Shown here one piece after another: positions 28,601 through 37,067 of a DNA stretch of 64,000 nt. The translations under genes were made by a program, and so were the position numbers. Positions within the stretch are counted from its first letter, which is position 1. Each line of letters opens with the position of its first letter. Under the pieces are notes generated by a model that saw only the letters and a list, made by a program, of their open reading frames with translations, ran no database searches and had not been told where the DNA came from. Source of the stretch: Chloranthus sessilifolius (Eukaryota; Streptophyta; Magnoliopsida; Chloranthales; Chloranthaceae); the NCBI GenBank assembly GCA_021018995.1, contig CM037590.1:69163597-69227596 (forward strand), given 5' to 3'.

Positions 28601-30988
28601 TACCCAGCTGCAATACAAAGGTGACACATATAGGTTTTTTTGGGCTGCTGATCTTGATTTGTGTAAGGTTAAAGTGGTGTTACAATTCTATGAGTTAATA
28701 ACAGCCCAAAAGATTAACTTTGATAAGAGCTGTTATGGGGATTAAAGTAAAGGCAAATGGGATTAAAGAACAGGATAGCTTTGAATCCAACTTGGGATCG
28801 CTGACATCTATGTATTTGGGCATCTTTTCTATTAGCATTACTGATTAAAAATAGAAAAGAAGGGGAAAAAAAAAGAAGAGAACTTCTGTCAAAACTACCC
28901 ACAGGAGACACTCACCTCTGATGCAACCCTAACATGGTCACCTAGAGGTGGTGTGATGAATGTCACATCCCAAGTGGTTGATGATGCATGCCAAGTGATG
29001 ACACAAGACAGGGGTTGGGTTTTGGTGGTTCAAGATATATGATCGAATCATATTGTGAATTTTGAAGATGCAAGATGGAGGTGATGTGGTTGTATGGGCC
29101 TACAAATGTGTGCCACAGGAAAAGTTCATGCTATACATGGTTTATGGAAGATGACAGAATGCGGTTTTCTATCTTGGCACTAATGATTATATAGCCATTG
29201 CTGAGTACCAAATGACATCAAAGCACAAAACAGCCAGTGCTTATTAGGAAATTTATTTGAGTTACCTTTATGTAATAATATGATCATGAGATCACGTTCC
29301 AACTCCACTTGCTATTTATTTGTATATCGGAGTGTGTCACCAATCTGAGCTTAGAAATGACTTATGAATGATTAAGCTGCTTGGAAGGATTGTGCATTTG
29401 GTTTTTCCTCATGACACTGAGTAACTCTTTAACAAGCCTTTCAATGCACTCAGTTGTAAATCTATGGTACATTCTTACCTTCAAAGAACAATACTATAGA
29501 GGGTGTGGAAGACCCTGTTTCAGTTTGTCGAAAGACTCGAAACACAAATGGAAGGGAACCTAAGCTTTTTCTTATATGAAGAAATGAGGGTGGTTGGGTT
29601 CCCTTTTTTTTGGATAGGTAAATTGAGATTGGACCTGCGACCTCAAGGGAGATTTGGTTCCATTGATCTCGTGATTTCCATGATGTCCACATTGTAGCCT
29701 GTATGACAGCGTTGAATATATTGCCGCTTCCCACATTCCTATTTATGGAAAATCTGGTAGGGCCTAGCCAGCAGTGTTTCCTGGACACTTCTACATTTGG
29801 AAATTTTCCCTTGCCAAGATTTGGTGGCACTTGCACACTCCTACATGACACATCTAGACCTGTACAAAGAAATACCACCTGATACCATCAAACTGTGCCT
29901 TGTTTCGAGTTTTTGATACGATAGAGTCGCCATTTCACTGTGTATTGAGTTTAGTAAATTATAAAAGAAAAGCTTGGGTCCTTGTAAACCATTTGTATAA
30001 GGTAATGTTTAAAATTAGGTTGCATGATGATGCACATTATGTGTATCAATTTGATCTTTTCATCACGTAGGTTTCTCAATTAGCTCTCTAAGAATTCCCT
30101 TCAGTTATATTTTACCATACATATATTTTAATTTTGTAGTACTTTCATTTATTTTTGCCCGTGTCGCCATACCAGAATTTCAGACACTGTCACGTGTATA
30201 GGGAACACTGCTAGCCAGACTCATAAACAGAGAAGAAGTGATTCTATTTGAGTCTGTTTCTTCACATTGGTTTACGGAATCTTGATCTCTGTAACTCAAC
30301 TAGAAGGTCGACAATATTGCAACCTCAAGGTTGCAGGTTCGATCCCAGCTTGCTGATAAAAAACAAGGGTTCATGGAAGGTCAGTTAGATACTATATAAT
30401 CATGAAAATAGTGTAATGATTAAATAATATAATCATGGATCTCATGGCCACTAAGATCCTTTATTTACATACACTATTATGCTATTGGAATAATGGTTCC
30501 TGATTGACATTTAAACACCAAAATGGTGTTTAAATGATCTTTAGACCATTAAGCTGTGATTTACTATATGTCATGTGGCCATATTTGTGATCAATTTAAA
30601 TTGCCCATGTGACAATCTATCATTGAAACTGTCTTAGCGAAAAAAGCATTCCTACTAGCAGATGTGAACCATCCGATTGGTGAGCTTAATATCAGCCATT
30701 AAAGCTAAGAATAACGATTGGTATTAGAGTGCACAGATTGGTTTGTTCAAATCTTCCAAAAATAACGATTGTTGGGCCCATTTCACGCCAATTGATGATC
30801 TATCACTTTGATGGTACATATTACCCACATCTTAAACCATTAATGGTGCAAAGATCATTTAAGCACCAGTTTGTTGTTTAAATCAGAACCGGGCCTTATG
30901 CTATTATAGCATTATACTGTTGCTGATATTTTAGCTTTGCTGTTGCTGACAGATTTGGGCTTTCGGAGGACACAGGAGGGTGATCTGA
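4445..30988 (+). CDS. AGB1: heterotrimeric G-protein beta subunit (six exons, complete)
   Basis: Exons 4445-4550, 4654-4748, 11569-11993, 26911-27268, 27468-27581 and 30953-30988 join in frame to 1134 nt (377 residues plus stop), the length of Arabidopsis AGB1; all five introns are GT-AG. The protein has an N-terminal coiled coil (about 1-40, starting [10 protein letters not shown]) that in the family binds the G-gamma subunit, then seven WD40 blades from residue 58 to the C-terminal [12 protein letters not shown]. Recognisable blade cores are [55 protein letters not shown] and [12 protein letters not shown]. The obligate beta-gamma dimer partners the G-alpha subunit at the plasma membrane and signals in defence, ABA responses, stomatal control and development (family knowledge). 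I chose the ATG at 4445 because the protein then aligns with known plant G-beta from residue 1. There is no frameshift or missing blade. The unusual feature is intron size: introns 2, 3 and 5 are 6.8, 14.9 and 3.4 kb and full of transposon relics. Confidence 0.97.
4654..4748 (+). CDS. AGB1: AGB1 exon 2
   Basis: Acceptor TTTTGCAG ends at 4653. Codes for residues 36-67, including [15 protein letters not shown], the start of the first WD40 blade. Donor GTAGGG follows at 4749. Confidence 0.95.
5141..5462. mobile_element. long-TIR MITE, family A, copy 2
   Basis: Terminal inverted repeats of about 80 bases: 'aacccaagattcttcctcc' and 'ctttgaatcagtccatggag' on the left match the reverse complement of the right end ('cttctgattcaaagcacg', 'gaaaacatcttggatt'). 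The core shares 'accacgtgaaatcaaaatc' with copy 1. Non-coding. Confidence 0.75.
6418..6720. repeat. left copy of an LTR-like direct repeat
   Basis: Matches 7529-8202 in the same orientation after removing the MITE in that copy. Shared phrases include 'tgtgcactagacacagtttcaac' against 'tgtgcatgagacacaatttcaac', then 'cctcctaaacat' and 'aggcaacttcctaa'. The repeats flank about 0.8 kb and may be the LTRs of a small non-autonomous retroelement. Divergence is substantial and I could not place the termini. Confidence 0.6.
7529..8202. repeat. right copy of the LTR-like direct repeat, split by a MITE
   Basis: Consists of 7529-7637 and 8037-8202, which together align with 6418-6720. The 0.4-kb family A MITE sits between them, so the MITE inserted after the duplication arose. 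Confidence 0.6.
7638..8036. mobile_element. long-TIR MITE, family A, copy 3
   Basis: Left end 'gtaccttcattttcaatcc' is inverted at the right end ('gggttgtaaataaaggtac'). Internal inverted pieces are 'gcttaaaccgttgactgc' and 'gagatcgttttttgcccc'-type words. This copy shows that the family's termini extend to a GGTAC-like start. It is inserted in the right LTR-like repeat. Confidence 0.75.
8380..8640 (+). pseudogene. L1 LINE fragment (C-terminal zinc-knuckle region of ORF2)
   Basis: Across frameshifts the plus strand reads [18 protein letters not shown], then [18 protein letters not shown], then [13 protein letters not shown]. This is the order seen in the zf-RVT domain at the end of plant L1 ORF2 (Cys..Cys..E.x.H.L.F..C, then W..RN.RIFEG). 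It has an internal stop and frameshifts, so it is a dead fragment inside AGB1 intron 2. Confidence 0.7.
8990..9250. repeat. LTR-like block with GATCGATC motifs and a TATA box
   Basis: Contains the tandem words 'gccatgacctcgcca' (three variants), then 'ggatcgatcaaagttc' and 'ctgatcgatcgagttcg', then 'actatataaagaggg', which looks like a TATA box followed by a leader. The composition suggests a retrotransposon LTR promoter region. No termini were found, so this is tentative. Confidence 0.35.
9850..10113 (+). mobile_element. probable LINE 3' end
   Basis: T-rich 3' UTR-like sequence ending 'ttaattacatctttactgataacaaaag', the usual look of plant L1 tails. Similar short tails ('tactgattaaaaa') occur at about 16420-16440 and 28838-28855. 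No coding domain can be read in this piece. Confidence 0.35.
11569..11993 (+). CDS. AGB1: AGB1 exon 3
   Basis: Acceptor TCTGCCAG ends at 11568. Codes for residues 68-209 (the last codon is split): [12 protein letters not shown] through [14 protein letters not shown], covering the rest of blade 1, blades 2 and 3 and the start of blade 4. Donor GTATTT follows at 11994. Confidence 0.96.
12660..14770 (-). pseudogene. L1 LINE, 5'-truncated ORF2 (reverse transcriptase to zinc knuckle)
   Basis: Reading the minus strand from 14770: [12 protein letters not shown], then [11 protein letters not shown], then [20 protein letters not shown], then [20 protein letters not shown] (RT core), then [11 protein letters not shown], where the usual F/YADD catalytic box reads FAND. 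Next come [15 protein letters not shown], the C-terminal region [14 protein letters not shown] and finally [11 protein letters not shown]. This is the full order of the plant L1 ORF2 C-terminal two-thirds. Stops and frameshifts, plus the altered catalytic box, mean it is inactive. The endonuclease and ORF1 are missing, as expected for 5' truncation on insertion. It lies antisense in AGB1 intron 3. Confidence 0.85.
14820..15031. repeat. AT microsatellites with duplicated flank
   Basis: 'tttaccatcaacggacatt...ccctaggtgtac' at about 14820 recurs at about 14902 ('tttaccatcaatgaacatt...ccctaggtgtac'). Each copy is followed by an AT run, short at 14882-14900 and about 25 units at 14982-15031. Confidence 0.8.
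15310..15540. repeat. block rich in CCGATATGTATCGG-like inverted words
   Basis: Repeated short inverted words of the type 'ccgatatgtatcgg', 'ggtaccataccgg' and 'accggtacggtac'. Similar words occur at 200-345 ('tatcggccagtactgtacg'). Probably a degenerate inverted-repeat element; ends not defined. Confidence 0.35.
15618..15666. repeat. (AT)n microsatellite
   Basis: About 24 AT units. Confidence 0.9.
17010..18330 (+). pseudogene. RTE-clade LINE fragment (endonuclease to RT N-terminal part)
   Basis: Across several frameshifts the plus strand reads in RTE order: [80 protein letters not shown] (exonuclease-endonuclease-phosphatase fold), then the linker [18 protein letters not shown], then [12 protein letters not shown], and in the RT domain [19 protein letters not shown] followed by [10 protein letters not shown]. 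These are the landmarks of plant RTE retroelements. It stops before the catalytic YADD region and is riddled with stops, so it is dead. Confidence 0.85.
22008..22034. repeat. (GA)n microsatellite
   Basis: About 13 GA units. Confidence 0.9.
23105..23141. repeat. (ATT)n microsatellite
   Basis: About 12 ATT units. Confidence 0.9.
24480..25200 (-). pseudogene. RTE-clade LINE fragment (ORF C-terminus)
   Basis: The minus strand reads, with frameshifts and stops, [33 protein letters not shown] and [13 protein letters not shown]. This matches the C-terminal region of plant RTE ORFs (GEIDEDVTHRI.AGW.KWR.ASGVLCD ... RKDKIRNE ... FGHVQRRP in family knowledge). It is in the opposite orientation to the RTE piece at 17010-18330, so it is an independent insertion. 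Confidence 0.75.
25579..25636. repeat. (GA)n microsatellite
   Basis: About 28 GA units. Confidence 0.95.
25860..26400 (-). pseudogene. L1 LINE fragment (RT middle part)
   Basis: The minus strand reads [20 protein letters not shown] and GLVVIHF, which correspond to the helix and FADD-flanking part of the L1 RT domain but without the ADD residues. Downstream come [20 protein letters not shown] and the LNKL..DLFEG region, the conserved 'YLSFGGR.TLIK..L..LP' stretch. Degenerate and truncated at both ends. Confidence 0.75.
26758..26778. repeat. (TG)n microsatellite
   Basis: About 10 TG units, 130 bases upstream of AGB1 exon 4. Confidence 0.9.
26911..27268 (+). CDS. AGB1: AGB1 exon 4
   Basis: Strong T-rich acceptor TTTCTTTCAG ends at 26910. 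Codes for residues 209-328: blades 4-6, from [18 protein letters not shown] to [12 protein letters not shown]. Donor GTATGT follows at 27269. Confidence 0.96.
27468..27581 (+). CDS. AGB1: AGB1 exon 5
   Basis: Acceptor GATCTCAG ends at 27467. Codes for residues 329-366, [13 protein letters not shown] through [10 protein letters not shown], most of blade 7. Donor GTTAGG follows at 27582. Confidence 0.95.
28440..28860 (+). pseudogene. L1 LINE fragment (RT domain)
   Basis: Plus strand, with frameshifts: [14 protein letters not shown] (the 'VSHLQYADDT' block with KGD replacing ADD), [20 protein letters not shown] and [15 protein letters not shown] (the 'LGCKVGSLPLKYLGLPLG' block). It ends in 'tactgattaaaaatag', a LINE-like tail. 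Catalytic residues are lost. Confidence 0.75.
30290..30365 (+). repeat. SINE-like fragment with a Pol III B-box match
   Basis: 'ggttcgatccc' at about 30336-30346 fits the internal B box (GGTTCGANNCC). It follows 'gcaacctcaaggttgca', a word typical of tRNA-derived plant SINEs. A similar phrase ('ctggaaggttgacaacattgca') occurs at about 458-482. The A box is not convincing. Confidence 0.4.
30487..30895. mobile_element. MITE with 10-bp target duplication (Mutator-like size)
   Basis: Imperfect terminal inverted repeats: left 'gattgacatttaaacacc' and 'gtttaaatgatcttta' against the reverse complement of the right end ('gatttaaacaacaaactgg', 'gcttaaatgatctttg'). Flanked by the direct repeat TTATGCTATT at 30477-30486 and 30896-30905. 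A 9-10-bp duplication fits Mutator-like elements. 409 bp, no coding capacity. It lies 57 bases upstream of AGB1 exon 6. Confidence 0.8.
30953..30988 (+). CDS. AGB1: AGB1 exon 6 (terminal)
   Basis: Acceptor TGCTGACAG ends at 30952. Codes for [11 protein letters not shown] and TGA at 30986-30988. The 3' UTR probably runs to about 31300. Confidence 0.95.
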   Translation: MWAFGGHRRVI

Positions 30989-31319
30989 GTTTTCCAGCAC
31001 GGAGTTTTCAAAGTCTCCGTACGATGTCGGTACTTAATCTCACCTGTGGGTTTTTGTTTTCACATCCGAGTGTATAATGCTTGTATAATGTGATCCATAT
31101 TCTCCCTGTAAGCAAACGAAATGTCTTTTATCAGTCGAGCACTTTCAGTTTTTCTGACTCCTGGAGAACCCTCGTCGCCCTTGTGAGGTATTGGCCGGTC
31201 GAAATCTCCCAAAAGCTCAAATTGGAAGTGCATATGTATTGTTTCAGCTTCATTTTTACTCCACTGGGGAAAATTGCATCAAATCTGGGATTTCCCCTGT
31301 GATATTATAGGTTGAATTA

Positions 31320-33190
31320 ACTGTGTTTGCTTCATCATTATTTGGTTTACGTATACACTAGCCGTATGGTTTGGACGGAAACCTCCCTACCTGGGTTCTT
31401 AAGCTAAATAATATAGAGTTAGTATTAGCCTATTAGGTACCCAACACCGGGACCAACGCTCTTGGTGCTCGGATCACTTTTTTGGATGCGCGCCATGTGA
31501 AACCACCGTGTGTCCCATGTGATTTGACTCCCATGATCTCTGTGATATATGGTGCAAAAGATTGGGTCTGAAAGATGATCTTCAAGTCTTAATTCATAAG
31601 CAGTCAAAGCCCATTTAAAATTAATCGTATATTGGATTTACATGGTAATCGTTAGTTTTAGATAGTGTTTTGACTGGGATGATAGAGATTGATTTTAGTC
31701 CCAATTCTTTTGCACCAAAGATGCATCTATCAAAAGACATTCTAAGAATTTGTTTTATTTTTATATGACATTTTTTATTTTTTTAATATTCCTAGTCGAT
31801 CATCAATGTTTCTTGCCCGCTGGGCCGCCTTCGCTACTCCATGCCTATGCACCTCTTCAGACCTAATGCATGCCTTGATTTATGGGCTCTTGAAGTCCGC
31901 GGCACCCGGTGTGACGAGTTGTGTGGTACACAACTTGCAAGAGGGTTGGATTAAAAAAGAGAAAAGAAGACGGTGGTGCATTTTTAAGCTTCCCAGATGT
32001 TCTCTTAAAGTAGAATGTTTAAGCTTAGAGCATCTCTAATGGGAATTAGTCAAAAATAGTTATTGGAAGATGATTGGAAGATGACATAACAAATTTGATT
32101 TATTGATTTCAGGCTTTAAATATTTGGTGCTCCAATGAAGGACATCAAAAATAGTTGTTTGGAGCAAAGAAATGAGCAAAAGTAGACATTTTCTATATAA
32201 AATACAATATATTTGAATTTGACGCCTTAAATTTTCAATAGCTGTAATTGCCTACTAAAGCTTTGATACCCTATTCCACATAGAATATGATACTGTGTTG
32301 GGAGAGAAATCAGGCGTCAAAAGATGCTGTTGGCGGCTGGTGATGAGAGAAATCGGGCGTCAAAACTGGTGATGTGGATTTGGCACCTCAATTGGAGATG
32401 CTCTTATATGTTGTGATCATATAGAGTTGGTATTGGGTGTTTCAATGCTTGGTATATGTTTGACATCCCTTGGATAAGATCCAGTGATTCTCCCTGTCAA
32501 AAAAAGCAAAAAAAGATCCAATGATTCTAACCATCCAATTTGGAGAAGCTCACTTTAGGAAAGGCTCAATCACCAGGTGGAACGTTTAATCCCGTTCATG
32601 TACCCTATCTACTAAACATGGTCAACGATTCAAAGGTCGATTGATTGTGCTAATTTATGCACACATACCAAGTTAGTATCAACTAAGGCTATGGATAAAG
32701 GGTCTAGCTAATTGCAGTTCAAAATTATGCTGTTTCAATCTGTAAAGTTACGTGGAAAAAGAGTTTCTAACACCATCTAAGCTGTCCAATTTAAAAAATT
32801 TTGATGCAAAAGATTAGCACAAAGCGTGCTCTCTATCATCTTGGCACAAAACCAAAGGCTGATGGGTAGGGTTGTAAACGGACCTGGTCAACCCAACAGG
32901 TCAAGCAACCCGACGGGGTTTGGACTTAGATTTTTTATCTTCAACCTGAGTTTAACCCGAACCCGATTCACTCCATCCGTTATATTTTAACTCAGTTTAC
33001 CCAACCTGAGGGGTTCAATCAATATTTACTCAACTCGCTCTTTCATCTACAGAAGTGTGGATCGAGTATAGTCAACTAGTTCACAGTGGGATTCAAAGTT
33101 AACTGCTTCACTCGATTCTAATTTTCGTTTGCAATTCGAGAGCAAACTGTAAATTGTAAACCTAAATTTCAACCGCCAAAACCAAGCGAT
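31320..33190. other. intergenic spacer between AGB1 and the array
   Basis: No gene seen. 31420-31740 contains words of the family A MITE ('gatgatagagattgattttagtccca', 'catgatctctgtgatatatgg') in degenerate form. 32028-32403 is a Tourist-like MITE. 32860-33060 is 'acccgacggg/aacccgattc' repeat-like sequence. Confidence 0.6.
32028..32403. mobile_element. Tourist-like (PIF/Harbinger) MITE
   Basis: Terminal inverted repeats GAGCATCTCTAAT and the inverse of ATTGGAGATGCTC. Flanked by TTA on both sides (32025-32027 and 32404-32406), the hallmark duplication of PIF/Harbinger elements. 376 bp, non-coding. Confidence 0.85.
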
Positions 33191-33194
33191 AATG

Positions 33195-33560
33195 ATTTGA
33201 TTGACATTTAATCTTACATCATTAAATTAGACTTTTTTTTTATCTTATACCATATAAGTGAGCTTTATTATTATGCCATGTGACAGAAATTTGTGATTAA
33301 TCTGAATTGTTTAAGTTGCAATCTATGATTAGAGCAAGTTTTAGTCAAAGAAACATGCCGATAAGTAGATGTGAACATCTATTCCCATCCGATTGGCAAA
33401 CTAAGAATTAATATGTGATTGATCAGTTTAAGGATTACCAATTACCGTGATCTTAAGCTATAATGGTGTAAGGTCATTTAAACTCTATTTTAGTGTTTAA
33501 ATCAGACCGTCAGAAGAGTCAAATCCTTTCAGCCACTGACAAATTTGAAAACCTAATCAC
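33195..33560. mobile_element. MITE spanning the left edge of the array
   Basis: Related to the MITE at 30487-30895: 'gattgacatttaatctta' at the left, 'gtagatgtgaac...catccgattggca' in the middle, 'aatggtgtaaggtcattta' and 'gtgtttaaatcagaccgtc' at the right. Only the part from 33422 onward is repeated at 45990 and 58741. Confidence 0.65.
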
Positions 33561-33728
33561 CGAAGTTGGTGATTGGATCATCAATCTTTATCTTGTACAT
33601 CATCACCACTTTAGTGCCAATGGCTCACATCACCATCCTATATATCAGACTAATCATTAGATCACAAAAACTAATCATGCACCGTATGATTAAGAGCCTA
33701 AAAGCAACAATAACAAAATGAACGGCTA

Positions 33729-33907
33729 CAATGACATTATCTGAGCCCTTACCAAGTTATCATCCTACTTTTTAAGTCATCCATGGCACATATTTTGATT
33801 AATCTAAGCTGTCCATACGACAGACCATCATTTGACTTAACTCCATGGTTAAAAATATCAGCCGATAATTGAAATTATCGGTCAGATATGTACTAGTTTC
33901 GGCTATC
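33729..33907. repeat. direct repeat DR1, left copy (unit 1)
   Basis: About 178 bases from 'tgacattatctgagccc' to 'gtttcggctatcc', repeated at 37688-37866. Equivalent pairs lie at about 46298-46475/50225-50400 and 59051-59228/62990-63162. The right copy always abuts the chromovirus LTR end. Confidence 0.85.
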
Positions 33908-34456
33908 CCGAAACAAAAACCCAAAATTTTTGGCCCAAATGCACCACCCTTCAAATTATCAGCCAATATGTACGAGTTTCAGCTAAGCTCCAAACCAAAA
34001 ACCCAAAAATTTCGGCCAAAATCCAACCTTCAGCGGATAATTTGAAATTATGAACACCCTCCAAAATACCAATTTTTCAAAAATATAAAATAAAAAAAAA
34101 TCAAACAAATCTTCAAATTGGGAAAATTTGAACCATCAGATATGCCATGATTGATGGGTTTGAATTATCAAATGGTCATGGTTTTTTGGGCTGAGTTCAA
34201 TTCAAACGATAACAAAGCATTGGAAGGTAACTTTCAATGGTCAAAATTGTGTTCCACGTCGCTAACGAAAAATAGGATGTTGAGATTGTTAGACAATGAA
34301 CAACATAAATATCTACCCTCCTACAAATTTGCACATAAAATATTCAAGTGCTCAATGATTACATTTAAAGTTGCATACCAACTGTTTGACAAAATGCGAA
34401 ACCAAAAAGTTCACTATAAACAAATGAAACCACCCAAACCCAAATCGCCCAAGCGA

Positions 34457-35163
34457 TCAATCATCGACCCAAGAGATCCAAACCCTCCCACCCTCTAACG
34501 GTGGAATCCAAATCATCGACTTCCAAAACATCGTGCATCATAATCTTCTCAATAATAAGTGAGTAATCCGATCACCACGCTTCACTACAAAATCCGAATC
34601 CGAATGGTTGAACAATATAACGCATAAAGGTTTCCTCCAGAATCAAAGATCGATCACACCGGCTCCTACGCCGATCGAATGCTTCCAAGCCAAACCCGAA
34701 CGAGGCGTCAGACAAAAAAACCCAATAAATCAAACTAGCAAAATGAAAGACTCCATTTGTTTGGAAATCAATTGTGAAGAGAGTTTCATCATGCGTTCTA
34801 CCTATTCGACCATATGTTCCTTCGAATGAATGGCGATGCTTAAATCGGTTGACGAGAGCTTTGCCTCGAGGGAACGATCAGTGCTTGCACTAAAAAAAAA
34901 ACCAAAAGACAAGGATTTGAAGAAATCAATGAAAGCCGCTTAGGGTAGGAGAAGATTTTGCTTTTTTTAATTACGGAGAGATCGAATCTGCAGAGAGACG
35001 AACCTCCGGAAGGCAAAACAACGCTCGAGAGCTTTTTTACTCTGAGAAGAGGTGAAATGGGAGTTGGGGGCTCTTTATAAATTCCGTTTTGGTGGGTTTT
35101 CTGAAGCTTTGGGAAGGGTTCTTGGATTTCAGGGCTGGTTTGTTGTTCTTGTTGGGGGGCCAT
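34457..35163 (-). CDS. DUT: dUTPase (dUTP pyrophosphatase), unit 1 copy
   Basis: Hydrolyses dUTP to dUMP and pyrophosphate, keeping uracil out of DNA and supplying dUMP for dTMP. Exon 1 (35163-34975) starts [20 protein letters not shown] and runs through [17 protein letters not shown] to motif 1, AGYDLS in family terms but garbled here; donor GTAATT. Exon 2 (about 34889-34802, after a T-rich AG) carries RGKAL and, in another frame, EGTYGRI; donor GTAGAA. Exon 3 (about 34712-34457) has motif 2 PRSGLAWKHSI, remains of motif 3 (VID), [17 protein letters not shown] (motif 4) and the RG-rich motif 5 region. This is the plant trimeric dUTPase layout of about 165-175 residues. Small frame breaks fall mostly at CAG/CTG sites and differ between units, so a working gene may be hidden by sequence error; a pseudogene cannot be excluded. 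It lies on the same strand as the neighbouring pol, but its introns argue against capture through an RNA intermediate in that orientation. Confidence 0.85.
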
Positions 35164-35403
35164 TTTTATTTTGGTTTGGACTGGGAGAGAGGAGCGAGAA
35201 AGTAGTTTGGTTTGGATTTTGAAAGGGGAGTCAAGTGGTGAGTTTTATAAGTAGCGCCATTTTTTGATGGTGTTTTGAAAAATTATGCAAACTTACCCGC
35301 CACATTTGACGAGTTCCTCTTAGTTATTCAAACGGTTTGGTGCTTAGTTAATGAAGCGGGCTTTGTTTTTTTTTTTTTTATCATATGGAGAACCAAACCC
35401 CTC

Positions 35404-35425
35404 GCTCTCTCTCTCTCTCTCTCTC
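35404..35425. repeat. (CT)n microsatellite in unit 1
   Basis: About 10 CT units in the region 5' of the dUTPase gene; also at about 47909-47930 and 60711-60731 in the other units. Confidence 0.9.
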
Positions 35426-36065
35426 CGTTCTTATAGAAAGTGGTGATTGCTTTTCTTGGACGGGTCGGGTCGTCGAATGACCCAAGTTTTAACTGTCGAG
35501 TGAGATAAACCGCATATACCCTTTACGGCCGGCAAGAAAATTTTGGCCCGCCCAAGTATTACCCTAGTGTGAGTCACTTTCACTTGTGCAAATAGGTAGT
35601 CGTGTCCAAATGAAAGCGGGTCAAGGGTGATTGGACTTGTTTTAGGTAAAGTTAAGGTCCAAATGAAAGAAACTTGGACCCATTTTAGGTAGGGGTCCAA
35701 GTTCGAGTCACCGCTGAAACTTGGGCCGCTTTGAGTGGTCTAAGTTGAGTTTGGATTGGGTCGGTCTAATGTTAGTATGTTTATTCTACTAATGGGATAT
35801 AAAGGTGGGGCCAAAATTTTGGCGACCATGGAAATTGGCATTTCGACTTGACCCAAAGTTAAGGGTATATGCATGACGACTCAATGCCCGATGCCCAACC
35901 CGATAGTTAACAACTCCCTATTTTCTTTGTTTTATAGATAACATATTGGGTAGGGTCAGATCGACCTGAAGTGACTCGACAACTCAACCTGACACGAAGG
36001 TGCCTGACCTTCTAAAAACTCGGATCGAGTACGTCAGGTATTAGGTCAACCCGATATGTTGACTG

Positions 36066-37067
36066 TGTTGGATATTTAACAAAATAAATATTTATTATTA
36101 TTAATTTAATAATATTTTATTATTAATTTATTTATTAGTTGCTTATCTTTAAATGGTTCCTTATATTCATTGGTTCTATGAATAAAAGATGTTGTCAATA
36201 CTTGAACTTTCAACGTGTAAGTCAAAATGACTTGAATTTTAAATTAATATTAGAGGAAAACTTTTCTCACCATAAGTTTAAAAGTGTTGTAAATGTTTTG
36301 TCTCACCTCACTATTTTATAAGAAATATTCATGACTTATATATAGAAACTTATCTTCTATATTGTTTGGTTTGATGAGAAGAACATAGCTCATAGCAATG
36401 TCACGCCAGGCACACTCGCGCGTGTGCGATGTGCGAATGACGTAATTGGCGCTTTTAAGGCGCACTTTGCACTTGTTGACCGAGCACTAATTGTCTTCAC
36501 ACATGTGCACCAAGCAGTTTCCGACCGTTCATGGAAACGGTCGGATTCCAGATTAAAACAAACAGATAGGATTTCGAATTTGGACAAGCCAGTTAATAAC
36601 TGTTGAACACCAAAAGTTGTAGTTGTTCGAGTGTGACCGTTAGATCCTTGCAACCGTTGATCGGATCGATCATGACCCTCGATTGCAAACAACCGACATA
36701 CACAACTGCCCCTGAAAAAGTGCTCAGAAAGTTATAAATAGACTGAAAATGTGTTCAGAAAGTTATAAATAGAGGTCAGAGGAGAGATTTTAATTCACTT
36801 GTAATTTTCAAATCCTACATTAAAGCCCTGAGAATTTGTGTGCCAACTAGAGTATTCTATGTCTTCGTTTCGTTGGGTCCCACACTACAAAGGTAACATT
36901 GTGTAGCAAGATCGTTGTTTCACCGATACTTCACCGTATCCTCGGAGGCGTAATTTGATCCGTTGCATATAGGGGCAAATATTGTCTTAAAGATAATGAT
37001 ATAATCGTGCCTTGAAACTATTATTTTCCGATCTATTTTCTGTCAATATTTGTGTAATCCACCAACA
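36066..37067 (+). mobile_element. solo LTR, Copia-like, unit 1
   Basis: Begins TGTTGGATATTTAACA and ends GTAATCCACCAACA (TGTTGG...CCAACA termini). Flanked by the perfect 5-base duplication GACTG at 36061-36065 and 37068-37072, so insertion and LTR-LTR loss both happened at this site. 1002 bp. Two 17-base copies of 'cagaaagttataaatag' (36725-36741, 36757-36773) give a duplicated TATA box. No internal domain is present. The Copia assignment rests on the terminal bases and style only. Confidence 0.85.

Larger units (their letters stand above)
27582..30952 (+). other. AGB1 intron 5 (3.4 kb)
   Basis: Contains an L1 fragment (28440-28860), a SINE-like piece (30290-30365) and a MITE with a 10-bp duplication (30487-30895). 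The remainder, including 28900-30280, shows no gene. Confidence 0.8.

Noticed and set aside
29462-29878. 138-codon minus-strand frame in AGB1 intron 5
   Set aside because: No domain, no repeat structure and a mixed low-complexity look; likely chance.
30290-30365. tRNA gene at the B-box match
   Set aside because: No cloverleaf and no convincing A box; listed only as a SINE-like fragment.
34457-35163. dUTPase as a domain of the retrotransposon polyprotein
   Set aside because: It has its own ATG, introns and stop, and lies 7 kb from pol, beyond a solo LTR and the 3' LTR.
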